Shown in pieces: positions 1 through 14,000 of a DNA stretch of 64,000 nucleotides. The DNA is from Cordylochernes scorpioides (Eukaryota > Arthropoda > Arachnida > Pseudoscorpiones > Chernetidae). The notes below the pieces were generated by a model, which ran no database searches, was not told the DNA's origin, and saw only the letters and a list, made by a program, of their open reading frames with translations. Positions within the stretch are counted from its first letter, which is position 1. Every line of letters begins with the position of its first letter. The translations under genes were made by a program, and so were the position numbers. The stretch is taken from contig CP092870.1 of the NCBI GenBank assembly GCA_030710605.1, positions 52,837,921 through 52,901,920 of the forward strand. The letters run 5' to 3'.

Positions 1-1252
1 TCCATTCACAGCCAACAGACTGCCCCAGCTTCTTTACTTGGATTCTGAGGCCATCCATTCACAGCCAACAGGCTGTTTTATCTTCTTTACTTGAATTCTG
101 AGGCCATTTATTCACAGCCAACAGACTGCCCCAGCTTCTTTACTTGAATTCTGAGGCCATCCATTCACAGCCAACAGACTGCCCCAGCTTCTTTACTTGG
201 ATTCTGAGGCCATCCATTCACAGCCAACAGACTGTTCTATCTTCTTTACTTGGATTCTGAGGCCATTTATTCACTGCCAACAGACTGTTCCAGATTCTTT
301 ACTTGGATTCTGAGGACATCAATTCACTGTAAACAGGCTGTTCTATCTTCTTTAGTTGGATTCTGAGGCCATTCATTCACTGCAAACAGGCTGTTCTATC
401 TTCTTTACTTGGATTCTGAGGCCATTCATTCACTGTAAACAGGCTGTTCTATCTTCTTTACTTGGATTCTGAGGCCATTCATTCACTGTAAACAGGCTGT
501 TCTATCTTCTTTACTTGGATTCTGTGGCCATTCATTCACTGTAAACAGGCTGTTCTATATTTTTTACTTGGATTCTGTGGCTATTCATTCACTGTAAACA
601 GGCTGTTCTATCTTCTTTACTTGGATTCTGAGGCCATTCATTCACTGTAAACAGGCTGTTCTATCTTCTTTACTTGGATTCTGAGGACATCAATTCACTG
701 TAAACAGGCTGTTCTATCTTCTTTAGTTGGATTCTGAGGCCATTCATTCACTGCAAACAGGCTGTTCTATCTTCTTTACTTGGATTCTGAGGCCATTCAT
801 TCACTGTAAACAGGCTGTTCTATCTTCTTTACTTGGATTCTGAGGCCATTCATTCACTGTAAACAGGCTGTTCTATCTTCTTTACTTGGATTCTGTGGCC
901 ATTCATTCACTGTAAACAGGCTGTTCTATCTTCTTTACTTGGATTCTGAGGCCATTCATTCACTGTAAACAGGCTGTTCTATCTTCTTTACTTGGATTCT
1001 GTGGCCATTCATTCACTGTAAACAGGCTGTTCTATCTTCTTTACTTGGATTCTGAGGCCATTCATTCACGGCAAACAGGCTGTTCTATCTTCTTTACTTG
1101 GATTCTGAGGTCATTACTTCACTGTAAACAGGCTGTTCTATCTTCTTTACTTGGATTCTGAGACCATTTATTCACTGTAAACAGGCTGTTCTATCTTCTT
1201 TACTTGGATTCTGAGGCCATTTATTCACTGCTAACAGGCTGTCCCAGCTTCT
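1..1252. repeat. 53-bp minisatellite, about 23 copies
   Basis: Tandem units of about 53 bp (GGATTCTGAGGCCATTCATT, then CACTGTAAACAGGCTGTTCT, then ATCTTCTTTACTT). The first four or five units carry a different variant (CAGCCAACAGACTGCCCCAG), showing unit turnover. A block near 300-400 recurs near 680-790, indicating duplication of several units together. It runs off the left edge. Confidence 0.95.
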
Positions 1253-1289
1253 TAATGCAGATTATCTCTCAACTTGATATATTTATTTG

Positions 1290-1455
1290 CATTATACTGA
1301 TAACAATACTATTTAAAACATGCTGTGATATATTTTCTCATTCAGTACTTTTGTCTGATGATGGTAACGTCGCTGTTACCAAAACATCACACACTATTAA
1401 TTTATTTGGATATGGTCTTATTACCTTGTGTTTATAATCTATAATCAAAATTATG
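1290..1455 (+). repeat. Hammerhead family 2 element, single arm
   Basis: One arm of the repeat that ends ATTTATTTGG..GGTCTTATTACCTTGTGTTTATAATCTATAATC. It carries CTGATGA (1355-1361), a GGTAAC/GTTACC stem and AAAAC in place of GAAAC, so the core is broken at G12. Confidence 0.7.
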
Positions 1456-1456
1456 C

Positions 1457-1772
1457 TGGGGGTCGGTGGAAGGCTGGTTAAACCGTTTGGTTTTCGACCA
1501 CTAGGACCCGGGTTCGATTCCCGCATTGGACACTTTTTTCTGTTTAAAAAAAAAAAAAATGCTCGAATGGCCCCCGATTCCTGCAAAAGACCAACCCCAC
1601 CAGCGAGTGCAAGTAACCAAACGGGGCTCAGGCACATTTGTAAGTGCTAAGTCGAACTGCTTTTCACATGTGTAGACATGTGGTGTACTTACAGTAAAAG
1701 CAGTCGCTAACTACCCACCATGATTATCATGGCCTGTACCACGTGTACTAGAGATAAGCAAAAAAAAATAAT
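1457..1772 (+). repeat. SINE-A, near full length
   Basis: tRNA-derived SINE. The head GGGGTCGGTGGAAGG..GGGTTCGATTCCCGCATTGG carries a box B match (GGTTCGATTCC), then an A-rich spacer, then a body with short palindromes (CACATGTGTAGACATGTGGTG split; CCATGATTATCATGG) and an A-rich end. A second 3' fragment follows at 1800-1877. Confidence 0.85.
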
Positions 1773-1902
1773 AATTATGCTTTATCATTATTATTTATGC
1801 ATCAACATGTGGTGGAAACTATTGCTAACTACCCACCTTGATTGTTATACCCTGTACCCCGAGTACTAGGGATAAGTAAATAATACCCGGTGTATGTGCC
1901 AG

Positions 1903-2053
1903 GGCTCCCCAGACCCCCTGAACAGTGCCTTCCACCTCACAGACAACATGATCCTCCACATGCTGAGATTGGACGGCCAGAAACCTGAAGATATCATGGA
2001 GCGCTCCTTCCGCCATTTCCAGAAACTTCAGGAAGTACCCGAGCTCTACACCA
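1903..2053 (+). CDS. MTREX: MTREX exon a (winged-helix region)
   Basis: Acceptor TGTGCCAG, donor GTAAGT. Encodes GSPDPLNSAFHLTDNMILHM and on to EVPELYT, ending with one base of the next codon. Human MTR4 has ADPLNSAFHLTYNMVLNLL here. The acceptor has a weak pyrimidine tract and lies about 25 bp after a partial SINE (1800-1877), so the 5' edge is the least certain of the MTREX exons. A LINE 3' end begins within 10 bp of the donor. Confidence 0.8.
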
Positions 2054-5000
2054 GTAAGTTGTTGTTGTTCCCCTTGTGTAAAAATTAAAAGAATTCCATG
2101 AGTTCATGCTCCAGAGCTGTTTTATGATAAGCACAGGCCTCTCTCAAAGGTCCTGTTTAGGGCATACTAGCCAAATGACCCGGGCAACGCCCGGGTTTTA
2201 CCCGATTAAATGCTTTTAGTCAAATACTATTCGTTACAATTATAAATTGGCGCCGTGGATGTCATTCTTGTATAATATATAAATGAGTTTTAAAAATTGT
2301 AAAAATAAAAAATGCATCAGCCGGGAATCGAACCCGGGGCCGCCCGCGTGGCAGTCGAGCATTCTACCATTCTACCACTGAACCACCGAGGGTTATGAGA
2401 AATGGCCTTATTTGGGTATTTATTCCATTCACAAAGCAAACGGTGACAGAATTGATTAAGAAAGAATTGATTATGACGCTGATAACTGTATAGGGCATAT
2501 AATGCAAACCAACACATCAGTAAGTACATCTAGGTTCTCTGACTCGGTAGAGCTGACTGCTACAGGCAGTGTCTCCCGGTGAGGAATAAGCAATTGCGGA
2601 CCATCATCAGCATTGTTAGAAAATTCCTAAAAGCTTATGTCCATAGTTCATTTAAAATACCTTTTCCAACAGAGTTCAGTATGGGTATAAAAGGAAACAG
2701 CAATATTACAGCGGTATGGTAGGTTAAACTGACGAGACCGCTGGGAGGGTTCACCAGCCTCTCATTAATATATCATTGTAGTAAGGGGAGTAGAAGATTA
2801 TTTTATTTATAAAAGAGTCATACGCATAAAAAATAGATCCGATTTCTTATAAGAAAGTTCTGTACGTTCTGTTAGCCTTGAAAACTAGAGAGCGTAAATA
2901 AAATGTCAAAAGAAACTCGCACCCCTGGAAGACCTAATTATAAAAATGTAACCACTAAAATTGACCAGTTTTAAGATATGTTCTCTGTGTGATTTCAGAG
3001 ATGTCCGGACTCTCTGAGGAGAAAGACCAGCTTCCCATTCAGTCCAACACAGAGATAGATCGGTACCTTACCCTCCAGGACACTCTCTCCCAGGTAGAGG
3101 ACAAGATGGCTTCTCTCCTCCTCTCCCCGGCTATCTGCCAGAGGTTCCTGGTCAAGGGTCGTGTCATCAGGGTGAGTCAGTGGTCAAATCTACAGCTATT
3201 GTAGGCTGGCCCCGTCATTATCTCTCTACTATGTCTCTCAGGGCTGTCATGTCCAATGAAGAGCCTCAGATGTCTCCATACATCACAGCAGTCGCAATGT
3301 TCTCTATCTTGGGTGTGTAAAGCTGCCGTTCTAGGGTCAATTTTCTGTAAGGCTGCGGCCATTGCTGGACATGAGAATATGTGGATAGGTGTTAGTTTCA
3401 CACCAAGACAATTATTGCATGTCCTGTAGGTTTTTGTGCCCTCGGAATGTATTGACATTTCTTTGTAATGTTTCATTCTGAGTCTCATGATTTTTTTTTT
3501 CCTTCTCTCAGTGTTGCTGTTGCATATTTGACCTTTCCTTGTCTTCTGTTGGATCATCTTGGATTTTGTCAAAGCATAAGCATTAAATGCTGATATCTTC
3601 TATCTTGGATGTCTAAAGTTGCTGTTCTGGGTCCATGTCAATTTTCTGCAGGGCTAAGGCTATTGCTGAACATGAAAAAATTTGGGTAGGTGGTAGTTCG
3701 ACACCAGGACAATTGTTGCATGTCCTGAAGGTTCTTGTGCCATCTGGATGTATTTGGTGTTGTAAGCTTTTAGTGAAACATGAAGTTTTACATGAAACTC
3801 AGCCAGAATTACTTAAAGCTCTTGACCTCCAAATCATTGAGGTAAATAGCTCCCTCTTTGACCTCACAATTTACACTGACGGTAGCCAATTGAAACTGGA
3901 CTGTCTGGCAGTGGAATTGTTATCTATAAAGATCCTGGAAAAAATATCCCTCTCCCACCCTAGACACCTTTCAGTTTATAAATCGGAACTCTGCAATAGA
4001 TACAGCTCTAAAAGACATCAACATCAACTCGCCAAGCAAAATAATAATCTACTCCGACTCAAGAGCAGCCATTTATACCCTTCAAAGCTGCTTCTCCAGT
4101 CAAGAACCTCTCCTCAAGAGCATTGCTCAGTCACAGTGCAATGACTTCCAGCTCAGGTTGGAATTCCTGGTAATGAGCTGGCAAAGGCTGGAACTCTTGG
4201 CCTACCTGAAGCCAGGGAATCTACCACCCAACTAGATGAAAGAGACCTCCTCCGTACTATCAAAACCCAATGCTTGCAGGAATGGAAATCTAATGCTGCA
4301 CATGACTGGTACAGAGCAGGAGAGACAAGCACCAGTTCTGTCCTCCCAAGAGATCAACAGTCTTTGATTTCCAGACTTAAGTCTGGTGATCTACGGACAA
4401 TGACTTTCCAGAATTGTTGCAAGGTTTTCCCACTATGTACTTAGTGAAATTCTCAACCTGCAACCCCAAAACACATTATTGACTGTATCGACTCATCCAT
4501 TGATGAGCTCTACTCATCCCCAGCAGACACCATCAACAAGCTTTAGAAGCTTGATACCCTGATATGATTGAGTGGAGATACGAGAGAAGAAGACATTATT
4601 GACTGTATTGACTCATCCATTGATGAACTCTACTCATCCCCAGCACAGACACCATCAACAAGCTTTAGAAGCTTGATACCCTGATATGATTGAGTGGAGA
4701 TAAGAAAGAAGAAGACATTATTGACTGTATCGACTCATCCATTGATGAGCTCTACTCATCCCCAGCAGACACCATCAACAAGCTTTAGAAGCTTGATACC
4801 CTGATATGATTGAGTGGAGATAAGAGAGAAGAAGACATTATTGACTGTATTGACTCATCCATTGATGAACTCTACTCATCCCCAGCAGACACCATCAACA
4901 AGCTTGATACCCTGATATGATTGAGTGGAGATAAGAGAGAAGAAGAGCTTTTACAGTACAGTCAATCAACCTCCATGACTCTCCTACTAGAAGCCACCTC

Positions 5001-8000
5001 TCTACAAAGGACAGTTTTCATCGCCATATAATTACCATTTTTGCTAAAAATAATAGGTCTTCTACTACTTTCTTATCTCTGCTCTGCAATTAGTGTATCA
5101 AGCCTTTAGAGCTTGAGATTTTTGATGATGTCTGCTGGGGATGAGTAGAGTTCATCAAAAGATATTTGACATCCATAATAACTTGATGAAGTAAAATGTG
5201 TCTGCTTTTGTCATTAAAACTGGGAGCACTACTCAGTAGCAGGCCACCGACTTAGCTCCAATATGAAATGTCCCTCTCTGACATGAGGAACAGATGCAAT
5301 GTGCAGCCACTCCTAACATGGAGTACATCCTGTATTCCTGGATCCCTTACAGGATACTATCAGCCAGGCCAGCTGAGCCCAGGTTGTTTAGTGAGCTTGT
5401 TACTGCTCTCCCTTCTTTTTCATCCGGGCTTGGGACCGGCAAAGGCCGAGTTGAAATATTAGATAGTAGAACCAAATAAAAAAATAAGAGACAATTTAAA
5501 GAAGCCTTTTTAATCCCAAAAATTATTGTGCTACAATTAATAGAATGACAGAAAGCAAATATCAATGATATTTACAGATATGCTTTCAATTATATCTTTT
5601 AAAAAAATGAAATATTTTCACTACTAATTCTAAGAATAGTATATCTTATAGGGGTCTTAAAAATCAATTTTATTTTTATCCGCTTTCTATTCTTTTTACA
5701 CATTTGATAACTACTAACTATTTGAGAACCTTCTGTGATATTTTTTCTTATTCACACAAGGTAATAAGACCAAATCTAAATAAATAGTAACATTCTGTAA
5801 CAGCCTTGTTACCATCTTGTTCATTTTCTGCCATAAAGTAGAACAAACTTCATAAGATGACACTCCCACTAGAGGACACAGTTTACCTATATCGCCAAAA
5901 TGACCATTTTTACCAATTATCTGCTCTACAGTAAAAGGAATACTCTCTCTAAAGGGCGCATTGACTCTTTTACTAAGGGTTGCCCTTTAGAGAGAAAAGT
6001 AACAAAAGGTTGTTGTTGTTTCTTATCCCCTCATGTAAAGATTATACAAATTTCAATTGAATGGGGTGTAGTGGTGCAGCTTTTGTTGATCATGGCACCA
6101 TGATCCAGGCACACTTCGGTGAAAGTCTGACTTTGTCTATATTTTGAGGCTGTTCCTAACATGGAAGCAGATGCCTTTGCTGCCGAATTTAACATGAGTA
6201 GGTTCTGGTTATATTGTCCCTGAATAATTATTGTTAATACTGTGTTGTTTACCAAACTAAAATATTTGTCACCACTGGTTCTTATAGATTATCACTTGTA
6301 ATCACATTTTGTTTTCTATAGATTTTGTTAATAAATTATTTTCAACTTTTGGAATACTTATCTTCTCTGCCGTGACAATATTTTCCCTCTACTTCCCTTA
6401 TATATGGAAGGTTTTCAAGTAAAGAGGTGTATTTTGTTCCCAGGTACAAGTGAAGGACAAAGACTTTGGCTGGTGCTTCTGCCTTAGTTCCAACAAGGCA
6501 GCTCCCAAACAGAAGCGGCCGTCCAGGGATAAGGTAAGGGAGGATTATCCATTCATCCAATTTATTTACTTGATCAATACTTTAGACATTCTGATGTATA
6601 AGATGTTGTTGTTATTGTTTCTTATCCCCTTGTGTAAAGATCACACGAATTCCATTAGTTCATACTCCTCGAACTACCAACTCCACTGTTGTTGTTTCTT
6701 ATTCCCTTGTGTAAAGATTATATGAATTTCATGAGTTCATGCTCCTCAAGCTGTTTGATGATAAGCAGCAGCCTCTCCTAAAGATCCTGTTTAGTGCATC
6801 TAATACAAGTCAATATGTGTTTTTGAGCTGCAGGTTCCAAGATAATGTTTAAGATGGAAACATCTGACTTTCAGGGATAAATTAAGCAAAAGGCATCATC
6901 TCTCTTGATATTGAACAACTAAAAGTTGTTGTTTTCATGTCTAATGAAGAGCCTCAGATGTCTCCATACATCTCTATCACAGCAGTTGCAATGTCCTCTA
7001 TCTTGAGTAGAAGATATTGGTTTTGCTCTTCATTGGAAAATGGGTGCCGTTACCATGTTAGTCACCTTAGACTAGAATTTGGTCGAATATTCCAAGGGCC
7101 CTGTAGAAGTGGTGTGGTTGGACTTCTCCCCCCCTCCCCAAAAAAAAAGTTGCTAAAAGTAAAAGTTGCTGATATCTTGTGCCATCTATCGGAACACTAA
7201 TCAATTTTTATTTATTCCAGATTCTCAGCCAAATTCCCATTCTTGAATAATCAAGAAAAGCTAACCACGTACGTGTTTCGGGCTGTTGGCTCACATTAGC
7301 ATGGTGCAAGCTGTACCTCAACGGCCAAATAAACTGGTCATTCAGGCATCCTGAAAAGTCATGAAAAAAGTATTTAAGGCCAGAAGTGTGTGAAAACACC
7401 AAATGATGTGAAAAAATAGTACAAAAGTGAAATTGTATTGGAATTAGGTGGATTTTTTTTTCTTATCTCTAGTACACGTAGTACAAGCCATGTTAATCAT
7501 GGTAGGTAGAAGTAGACGACTGCTTTTACTGTAAGTGTACCACATGTCTACACATGTGAAAAGCAGTTTGACTTTTCACTTACAAATGTACCAGAGCTCC
7601 GTTTGGTTACTTGCACTTGCTGGTGAGGTTGGACTTTGCAAGAATCAGGGGCCATTGGAACATTTATTATTTTTTTAAAAGAAAAAGTGCCCAAATCAAA
7701 CTTGGGTCCTAGCTGTCGAAAGCCAACGGTTTAGACCATCCTTCTACAGACCTGCTAAGGTGGATGAATTAAATGATTCTAGTACAATTTCACTTTTGTA
7801 CTATTTTTTTACATTGTTTGGTGTTCTGATGCAATTCTGGCCTCAACTACCGTTTAATGATTCTTCAGGATGCCTAAATGACCAGTTTTTTTGGTCATTG
7901 AGGTACAGCTTGCACCAATGCTGATGTGTACCAGCAGCCTGAAATGTGTATGTAATTAGCTTTACTTGATTAATCAAGAATGGGTATTTGGCCAATTCTG

Positions 8001-11000
8001 GAATAATTATAAATTAACTAATACAGTAGAACCTCCATGAGAGGACACTCACGCTAGAGGACCCCTCTCTACAAAGGACAGTTTTCATTCGCAAAATGAC
8101 CATATTTACACTTTAGCAAATCTCTGGTAAGAGGACACCTCTCCCTAATGGACGCTTTAGCTCTGCAATTATGTGTCCTTTATAGGGAGGTAGTTTTACT
8201 GTTTTTGATATTTATTCTGAATAATGGCGCCATTGTTGGGCATGAGAACATGTGGGTAAGTGTTAGTTCCACACCAGGACAATTTTTGCATGTCTTTTAG
8301 GTTCTTGTACCATCTGGATGTATTGTCATTCCTTTGTAATTACAAGAAAATAAGACCTAATCCAAATAAATTAATAGTGTGTGACTTTTCAGCAACAGCT
8401 TTGTAACCATCATCAGACAAAAAAATAATGTTGAATGATGACAAAAAATGTTCTTTTGTCTGATGATATTTACAACGCTGTTGCTGAAACATCACACACT
8501 ATTAATTTATTTGGATTAGGTCTTATTTTCTCGTGTCTATAATCCAAATATTATAGATATATTTTCACATGTGTAGACATGTGGTTCACATACAGTAAAA
8601 GCAGTCGCCTACTTCTACCCACCATGATTATCATGGCCTCTACCACGTGTACTAGGGATAAGCAAAAAAAAAATTAAGAATCCAAATATTGTGCTTTATC
8701 ATTCCTTTGTAATATTTCATTCATAAATATCATGATTGTTTTTTTCTTCTTTCGGTGTTGATGTCACGTAATTGACCTTTCCTTGTCTTTTGTTGGGTTA
8801 TCTTGGATATTGAAAAAGTACCGACATCAAATGCTGATATCCATCTCACCCGGTGAGACCAACTGACATGATGTCCAGACGGAGGAACTTCGTGTGGAAG
8901 TGCTGATGGCCGTCAAGAAGACCTTCCCTTTGCCGGTCCACATCAACCAGGCTCAGCCTTCTACTGATGAAGATGTGGCAGCTCTGAAAGCAAACATGAT
9001 GGTGAGCCTCGATATTCTACTTTAAATTATACCACAGATATATATATACTAGCCGAATGACCCCGGCAATGCCCGGGGTTTACCCGATTAAATGCTTTTA
9101 TTAAAATACTATTTGTTACAATTATAGATTGGCGCCGTGGATGTCATTCTTGTATAATATATAAATGAGTTTTAAAAATTGTAAAAAAAAATGCATCGGC
9201 CGGGAATCGAACCCGGGGCGCCCGCGTGGCAGGCGAGCATTCTACCACTGAACCAAAAGCAAACGGTGACAGAAGTGTCTCGCACATTGGCAGCACCAAA
9301 TGATGGGGGGGGCAAAGGTGGCGTGATCGTAGCCGATCAATAGGAGGGCGCCAGCAAACCGTGACAGAGGCCATGACGCTCGTAACTGAAAATATGGAAT
9401 ATTAGATAATAAAAAGGCATATATTGGATTTAATAAAAGATTTATTTTGCCAATATTTTGGCTGGCTGAACGCCAACCTTTATCGAGACATTACATTTTT
9501 GTATACACAAACTCAGCGCTGCATAGTGTTATAATATCACAGTTCAAATCATTTAAAATACAAAGTAGGTGGGAGAAATTTGTGCATGAAAAAATTATTT
9601 AAAAAAAAATATATATATATATGTAGTAAACCCGATGTGGAATGTGCTGGGCAGTCGTGGTAGTGGGTGCGTGATGGGATTCCCGCACTGGGACAGCAAA
9701 GAGACAGAGGCAGGTCTAGATGGTAACTCCAAGAAGGTAGAGGTAGACCACGGACGAAGTCAGTCGGACCACGGGCGTCACGGATGCCCTACATCGCGGA
9801 TAGGGGTGAGTGAAAGATCCGACCGTATAACGGCGTCGCTCTGAAACAACTACCACCTATCTATCTATCTATCTAACTATCTAACTATCAGACGAAACTT
9901 TCTAACGACCCCTATATATAGCAACCCTCAACCGTCTACCCTGGCCTTGAATCTCATTGGCTGCTGGTCAAGCTGTTTGTTTGCTCAGGCGTAACGGCGC
10001 GCCTCGGTGTCTAGCCTTTCATCTCAGGTTTTGGTTTCGATAGATTGGTTTTGGTTTCTATAGTCTGACCTTGGCCGGCCACCTGGGCGGATGTGACTCA
10101 ATATCATAATACCTGTACGTTTGGTCTATGGCTTCGCTTGGTCTACCTCTCTCTTTGCTTTATTTGATATCCATCTTACAAGGTTGATACATAGTTTTAT
10201 ATAGGGATGGGATTACAATAAACATCAGAAGGTTGTGAACTGTCCAACCCAAAATATACTACATATATATGTTATATTAAAATATTATTTTATTCAAAAT
10301 TATATTTCATAGATACAATCGACCGCCAGAGGACACTCTTCCCCTATAAAAACTTGTTGTTGTTTTATCCCAATGGCCGGCTCAAAACTTTTGTACATTA
10401 TGTAAATAATCTTTTGTTTTCCTTATTCTATTCGCCTTAAGCCAGGCATTACTTTTATCAAATTATGTTTTTCATATATATTCCTTAGCTCAAATAAAGA
10501 AATCTCTGATCAAGACTTTATATTTTCAAGATTATTATTTCAACCACGACTGCATTTCCATTACCATAATCTTCAACATGATCTTAATACAACAGAAAAT
10601 CTCATTCATCTTTATTAAATATAACATATATGAAATAATGTTGAAGTCCTGGTAGCTCTTGTTGTACTGTGTTGACCGAGAGGAACAGTCAGGATGTAGA
10701 GTTTTCCAGTACCTCTCTGCACCTTGGAAGACCTTTAAAAGTTCTCACAAAATACAGGCAGTCGTGGTCGAGGCAGAGTGGAAAGCTGGGGATATCCACA
10801 CAAAAAACGAAGACACAGTTGCACTAAGAAAGTCCCGTAACAGATAAAAGTTGAGCTAAGGAGCGAAAAGATGGAGATAGACGAGTTCTTCCTAACTACA
10901 TGTTGGATGAGATCGACATAACATACGACCGACGCGGCTTGCACTAAGGGTGAACTAAACTGAACTGAACTGAACTGTCAAGTCACTGTAAGGTGATGTA

Positions 11001-14000
11001 TTTATAGGTTAAAGACGGGGCGACCTTATGTGACAGGGGCGTTTCTGAGAAAAGGGGGCCTTGGCATGTCCAGGTGTGAGAGGGGTCTCTGCATTCCACC
11101 ACATGTGACAGTGTGGGTGGCCTTGTTTGTGGGAATTGTAAATCGACCTGATTTATGACTTCCATCTTTAGACTTTGTTGTTTTGGCAATACTATGCTCG
11201 ATCTCTGCTTTAGCTCAACTCTTAAATCTATTACAGATTTTATTTATTTATTCACTTTGTACAAATTACATTACATATGGCGATGCAATGACACAGATTA
11301 ATCATGCGCATAATTATTTATAGATGTGTTTCTATATACAACATGACAATCTTATTATAAGTTATATACACAGTATGGGGTTGTTGGTTTAAATTACCAT
11401 ATATATATATATGTGGTAACCGAGAGGATCAATCCTGTAGACTCTTGCTCACTCCTGTGGAGTGACATGAGAGGCGACCTTTGCATCCATTGCACAAATG
11501 CACAAATGTGCTTGCAGATTTACGTAGTGAGCTGCACGGAGGTGGCGGCCATCACCCCCTACATCAGTAAGACCCTGCCCCATATTCGCAGTCCAGCCAC
11601 CCGCAAAGAGGCCCTCATTATCCTCCAGGTGAGTTAGCATAGTTGACCCTATGGATGTCCCTAAGGCTGCTGTTACAGGCTGTCAGGGAGAAACTGGCCT
11701 CCACCCCAGTCTCTCCACTGGACATTGTCCAGAGCACCTCTGTGGACCATCCAGAATACCAGGAACTGGACCAGGTCAGCTCCTTTCTTACATACATATT
11801 TACATACCTATTTACATACAGTAAAACCTCCTTGAGAGGACACTGGCGCTAGAGGACATCTCTCTATAAAGGATAGTTTTCATTGCCAAAATTGCCATTT
11901 TTACTATTTAACAACTCTTCGGTAAGAGGACACCTTTCCCTAAAGGACACTTTGGCTCTGCAACTAGGTGTTCTTTACATGGAGGTTCTACTGTACCTAT
12001 TTTACATACCTATTTGCCTACCTGTTTTACATATCTATTTTACATACCTATTTTACATACACATACTTACATACCTATTTGCCTACCTACTTTACATACA
12101 TATTTACCTACCTGTTTTGCACACCTATTTTACATACCTATTTTACATACCCATTTACCTACCTATTTATATACCTACTTTACCTACCTATTTACATACC
12201 TACTTTACATACCTATTTACCTACCTGTTTTACATATCTATTTTACCTACCTATTTTGCATACATATTTACATATTTATTTTACATACCTATTTTACATA
12301 CATATTTATATCTATTTATTAAAAACAAAAAAAGGCCTATACTAACTGTTCACATGAGCATTTTAGATGGCAGAGCGCCATCTAGTGGAACAAAAATCAA
12401 CTAAACATTGATTTAATTTGTTCCATGATATTTGTGGCCAAGAAATATCCATTTCTTGATTTCTCAGAAAGCCTCTTCGACCAAATTTTTGGTTGTTGAG
12501 GTACAGCATGCAACACGCTATTATTTTTTTACCTATCGCAAGTACGTGTGGTACAGGCCATAATAATCATGGTGGGTAGTTAGCAACTTTTTACTGTAAG
12601 TGGATCACATGTAGAAGCCTTTGGGTATCCTTCTACAGGAGTATACAACTAGGTTGTATTTAAACAACTCTCAAGCTTTCGGGTATCGCAATTCAGGTTT
12701 GTCTTCTTCTTTCTTATCTCCACTCAATCATATTAGGGTATCAAGCTTTGACAACCATCATGACTGGGTGAAGTAGAATGTGTCTGCCTTTGTAATTAAG
12801 ACTGGGAGCACTACTCAGTGGCAGGCCGACTCAGCTCCAAAAGAAATGGCCGCCTCTGACATGAGGAACAGACGCCATGTGCAGCTGCCCTTAACATGGA
12901 GATCAAACGCTGCTCATCCTGTATCCCTGGATTAGGAGCCCTTACAGGGTACTATCAGCCGGGCCAGTTGAACCCAGGTTTTTTAGTAATCTTGTTACTG
13001 CTCCCCCTCCTCCTTTTTCATCCGGGCTTGGGACCGGCAAAGGTGGAGTTTTGTAATACCTGAAAGCTTTAGAGATTGTTTAAATAAAATAAGAAGCTTT
13101 TACTCAGAAACAGTGTGTTGTTACAATTTATATTTCAGAGGCTTTTATCATCTGATAAACATTAGGGTCAATAGATGATAAAGCACAATTTGGATTATAG
13201 ATTATAATACAAGAAAATAAGACCCAATCCAAATAATTTAATAGTGTGTGACGTTTCGACAACATCATTGTCACCATCATCAGACAAAAGAATAAATGAG
13301 AAAAAATATCACAGAACTTGCTGTGATATTTGTTCTTATTTATTCTTTTGTTTGATGATGGTGACAATGATGTTGTCGAAACGTCACACACTAATAAATT
13401 ATTTGGATTAGGTCTTATTTTCTTGTATTAGGGTCAATAGATGATGTTAAATGGTGTGTGTTGCAGAAGCGGAAAGATGTCAAGAAGAAGTTGAGCAAAT
13501 GCTCCCTGGCTTCTAATGCAGAGGCTCTCGTCCCACTTCACAAGAAGAGGAAAGAGGTAAGTTGTCCATCCAGCCAATCTCTCTTACAACAGCCGGTCAA
13601 GTTGGGGCCATTAGGATGCAAGAACCTGTGTGAGGGAAAATGCACGTTTCCTTTGATAAGGCACAATTTGGATTATAGATTATAAACACAAGGTAATAGG
13701 ATCAAATCCAAATAGTGTGTGATGTTTTGGTAACAGTGTTGTTACCATCTTCAGACAAAAGTGCTGAAATGAAAGTGATGAATTTTGTCTGAAGATGGTA
13801 ACAATGCTGTTACCAAAATGTCACACACTATTTATTTATTTGGATTTGGTGTTATTACCTTGTGTTTACCTGTTTCCTTTGTTTTGAGTTCAGTTCGGTT
13901 CCAAAATAACTATATCAAGTACCACTCAAAAAGAGCAACCTCTAGCTTATAATATTTATAATCAACAATATACAGCAAATGAAAACATTTAGACGCGAAT

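Larger units (their letters stand above)
7225..7990. repeat. Hammerhead family 1 fold-back element split by SINE-A
   Basis: Left arm 7225-7440 (ATTCTTGAATAATCAAGAAA..GGTACAGCTTGCACCA in reverse) and right arm 7760-7990 are inverted copies; 7448-7755 is a reverse SINE-A inserted between them. Both arms contain degenerate ribozyme cores (7305-7264 on -, 7914-7958 on +). Confidence 0.75.
13190..13432. repeat. Hammerhead family 2 fold-back, best-preserved pair
   Basis: Near-perfect palindrome of about 240 bp: AATACAAGAAAATAAGACCC at the left is inverted at the right. Each arm carries a ribozyme unit in opposite orientation (13287-13247 on -, 13348-13389 on +). Confidence 0.85.

Noticed and set aside
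2313..2390. Functional tRNA-Gly gene
   Set aside because: The D-arm duplication and unpaired acceptor, and its place in a dispersed Helitron-like repeat, point to a relic.
11883..12404. Tyr/Leu-rich ORFs resembling membrane proteins
   Set aside because: Translations of a TACATACCTATTT microsatellite.
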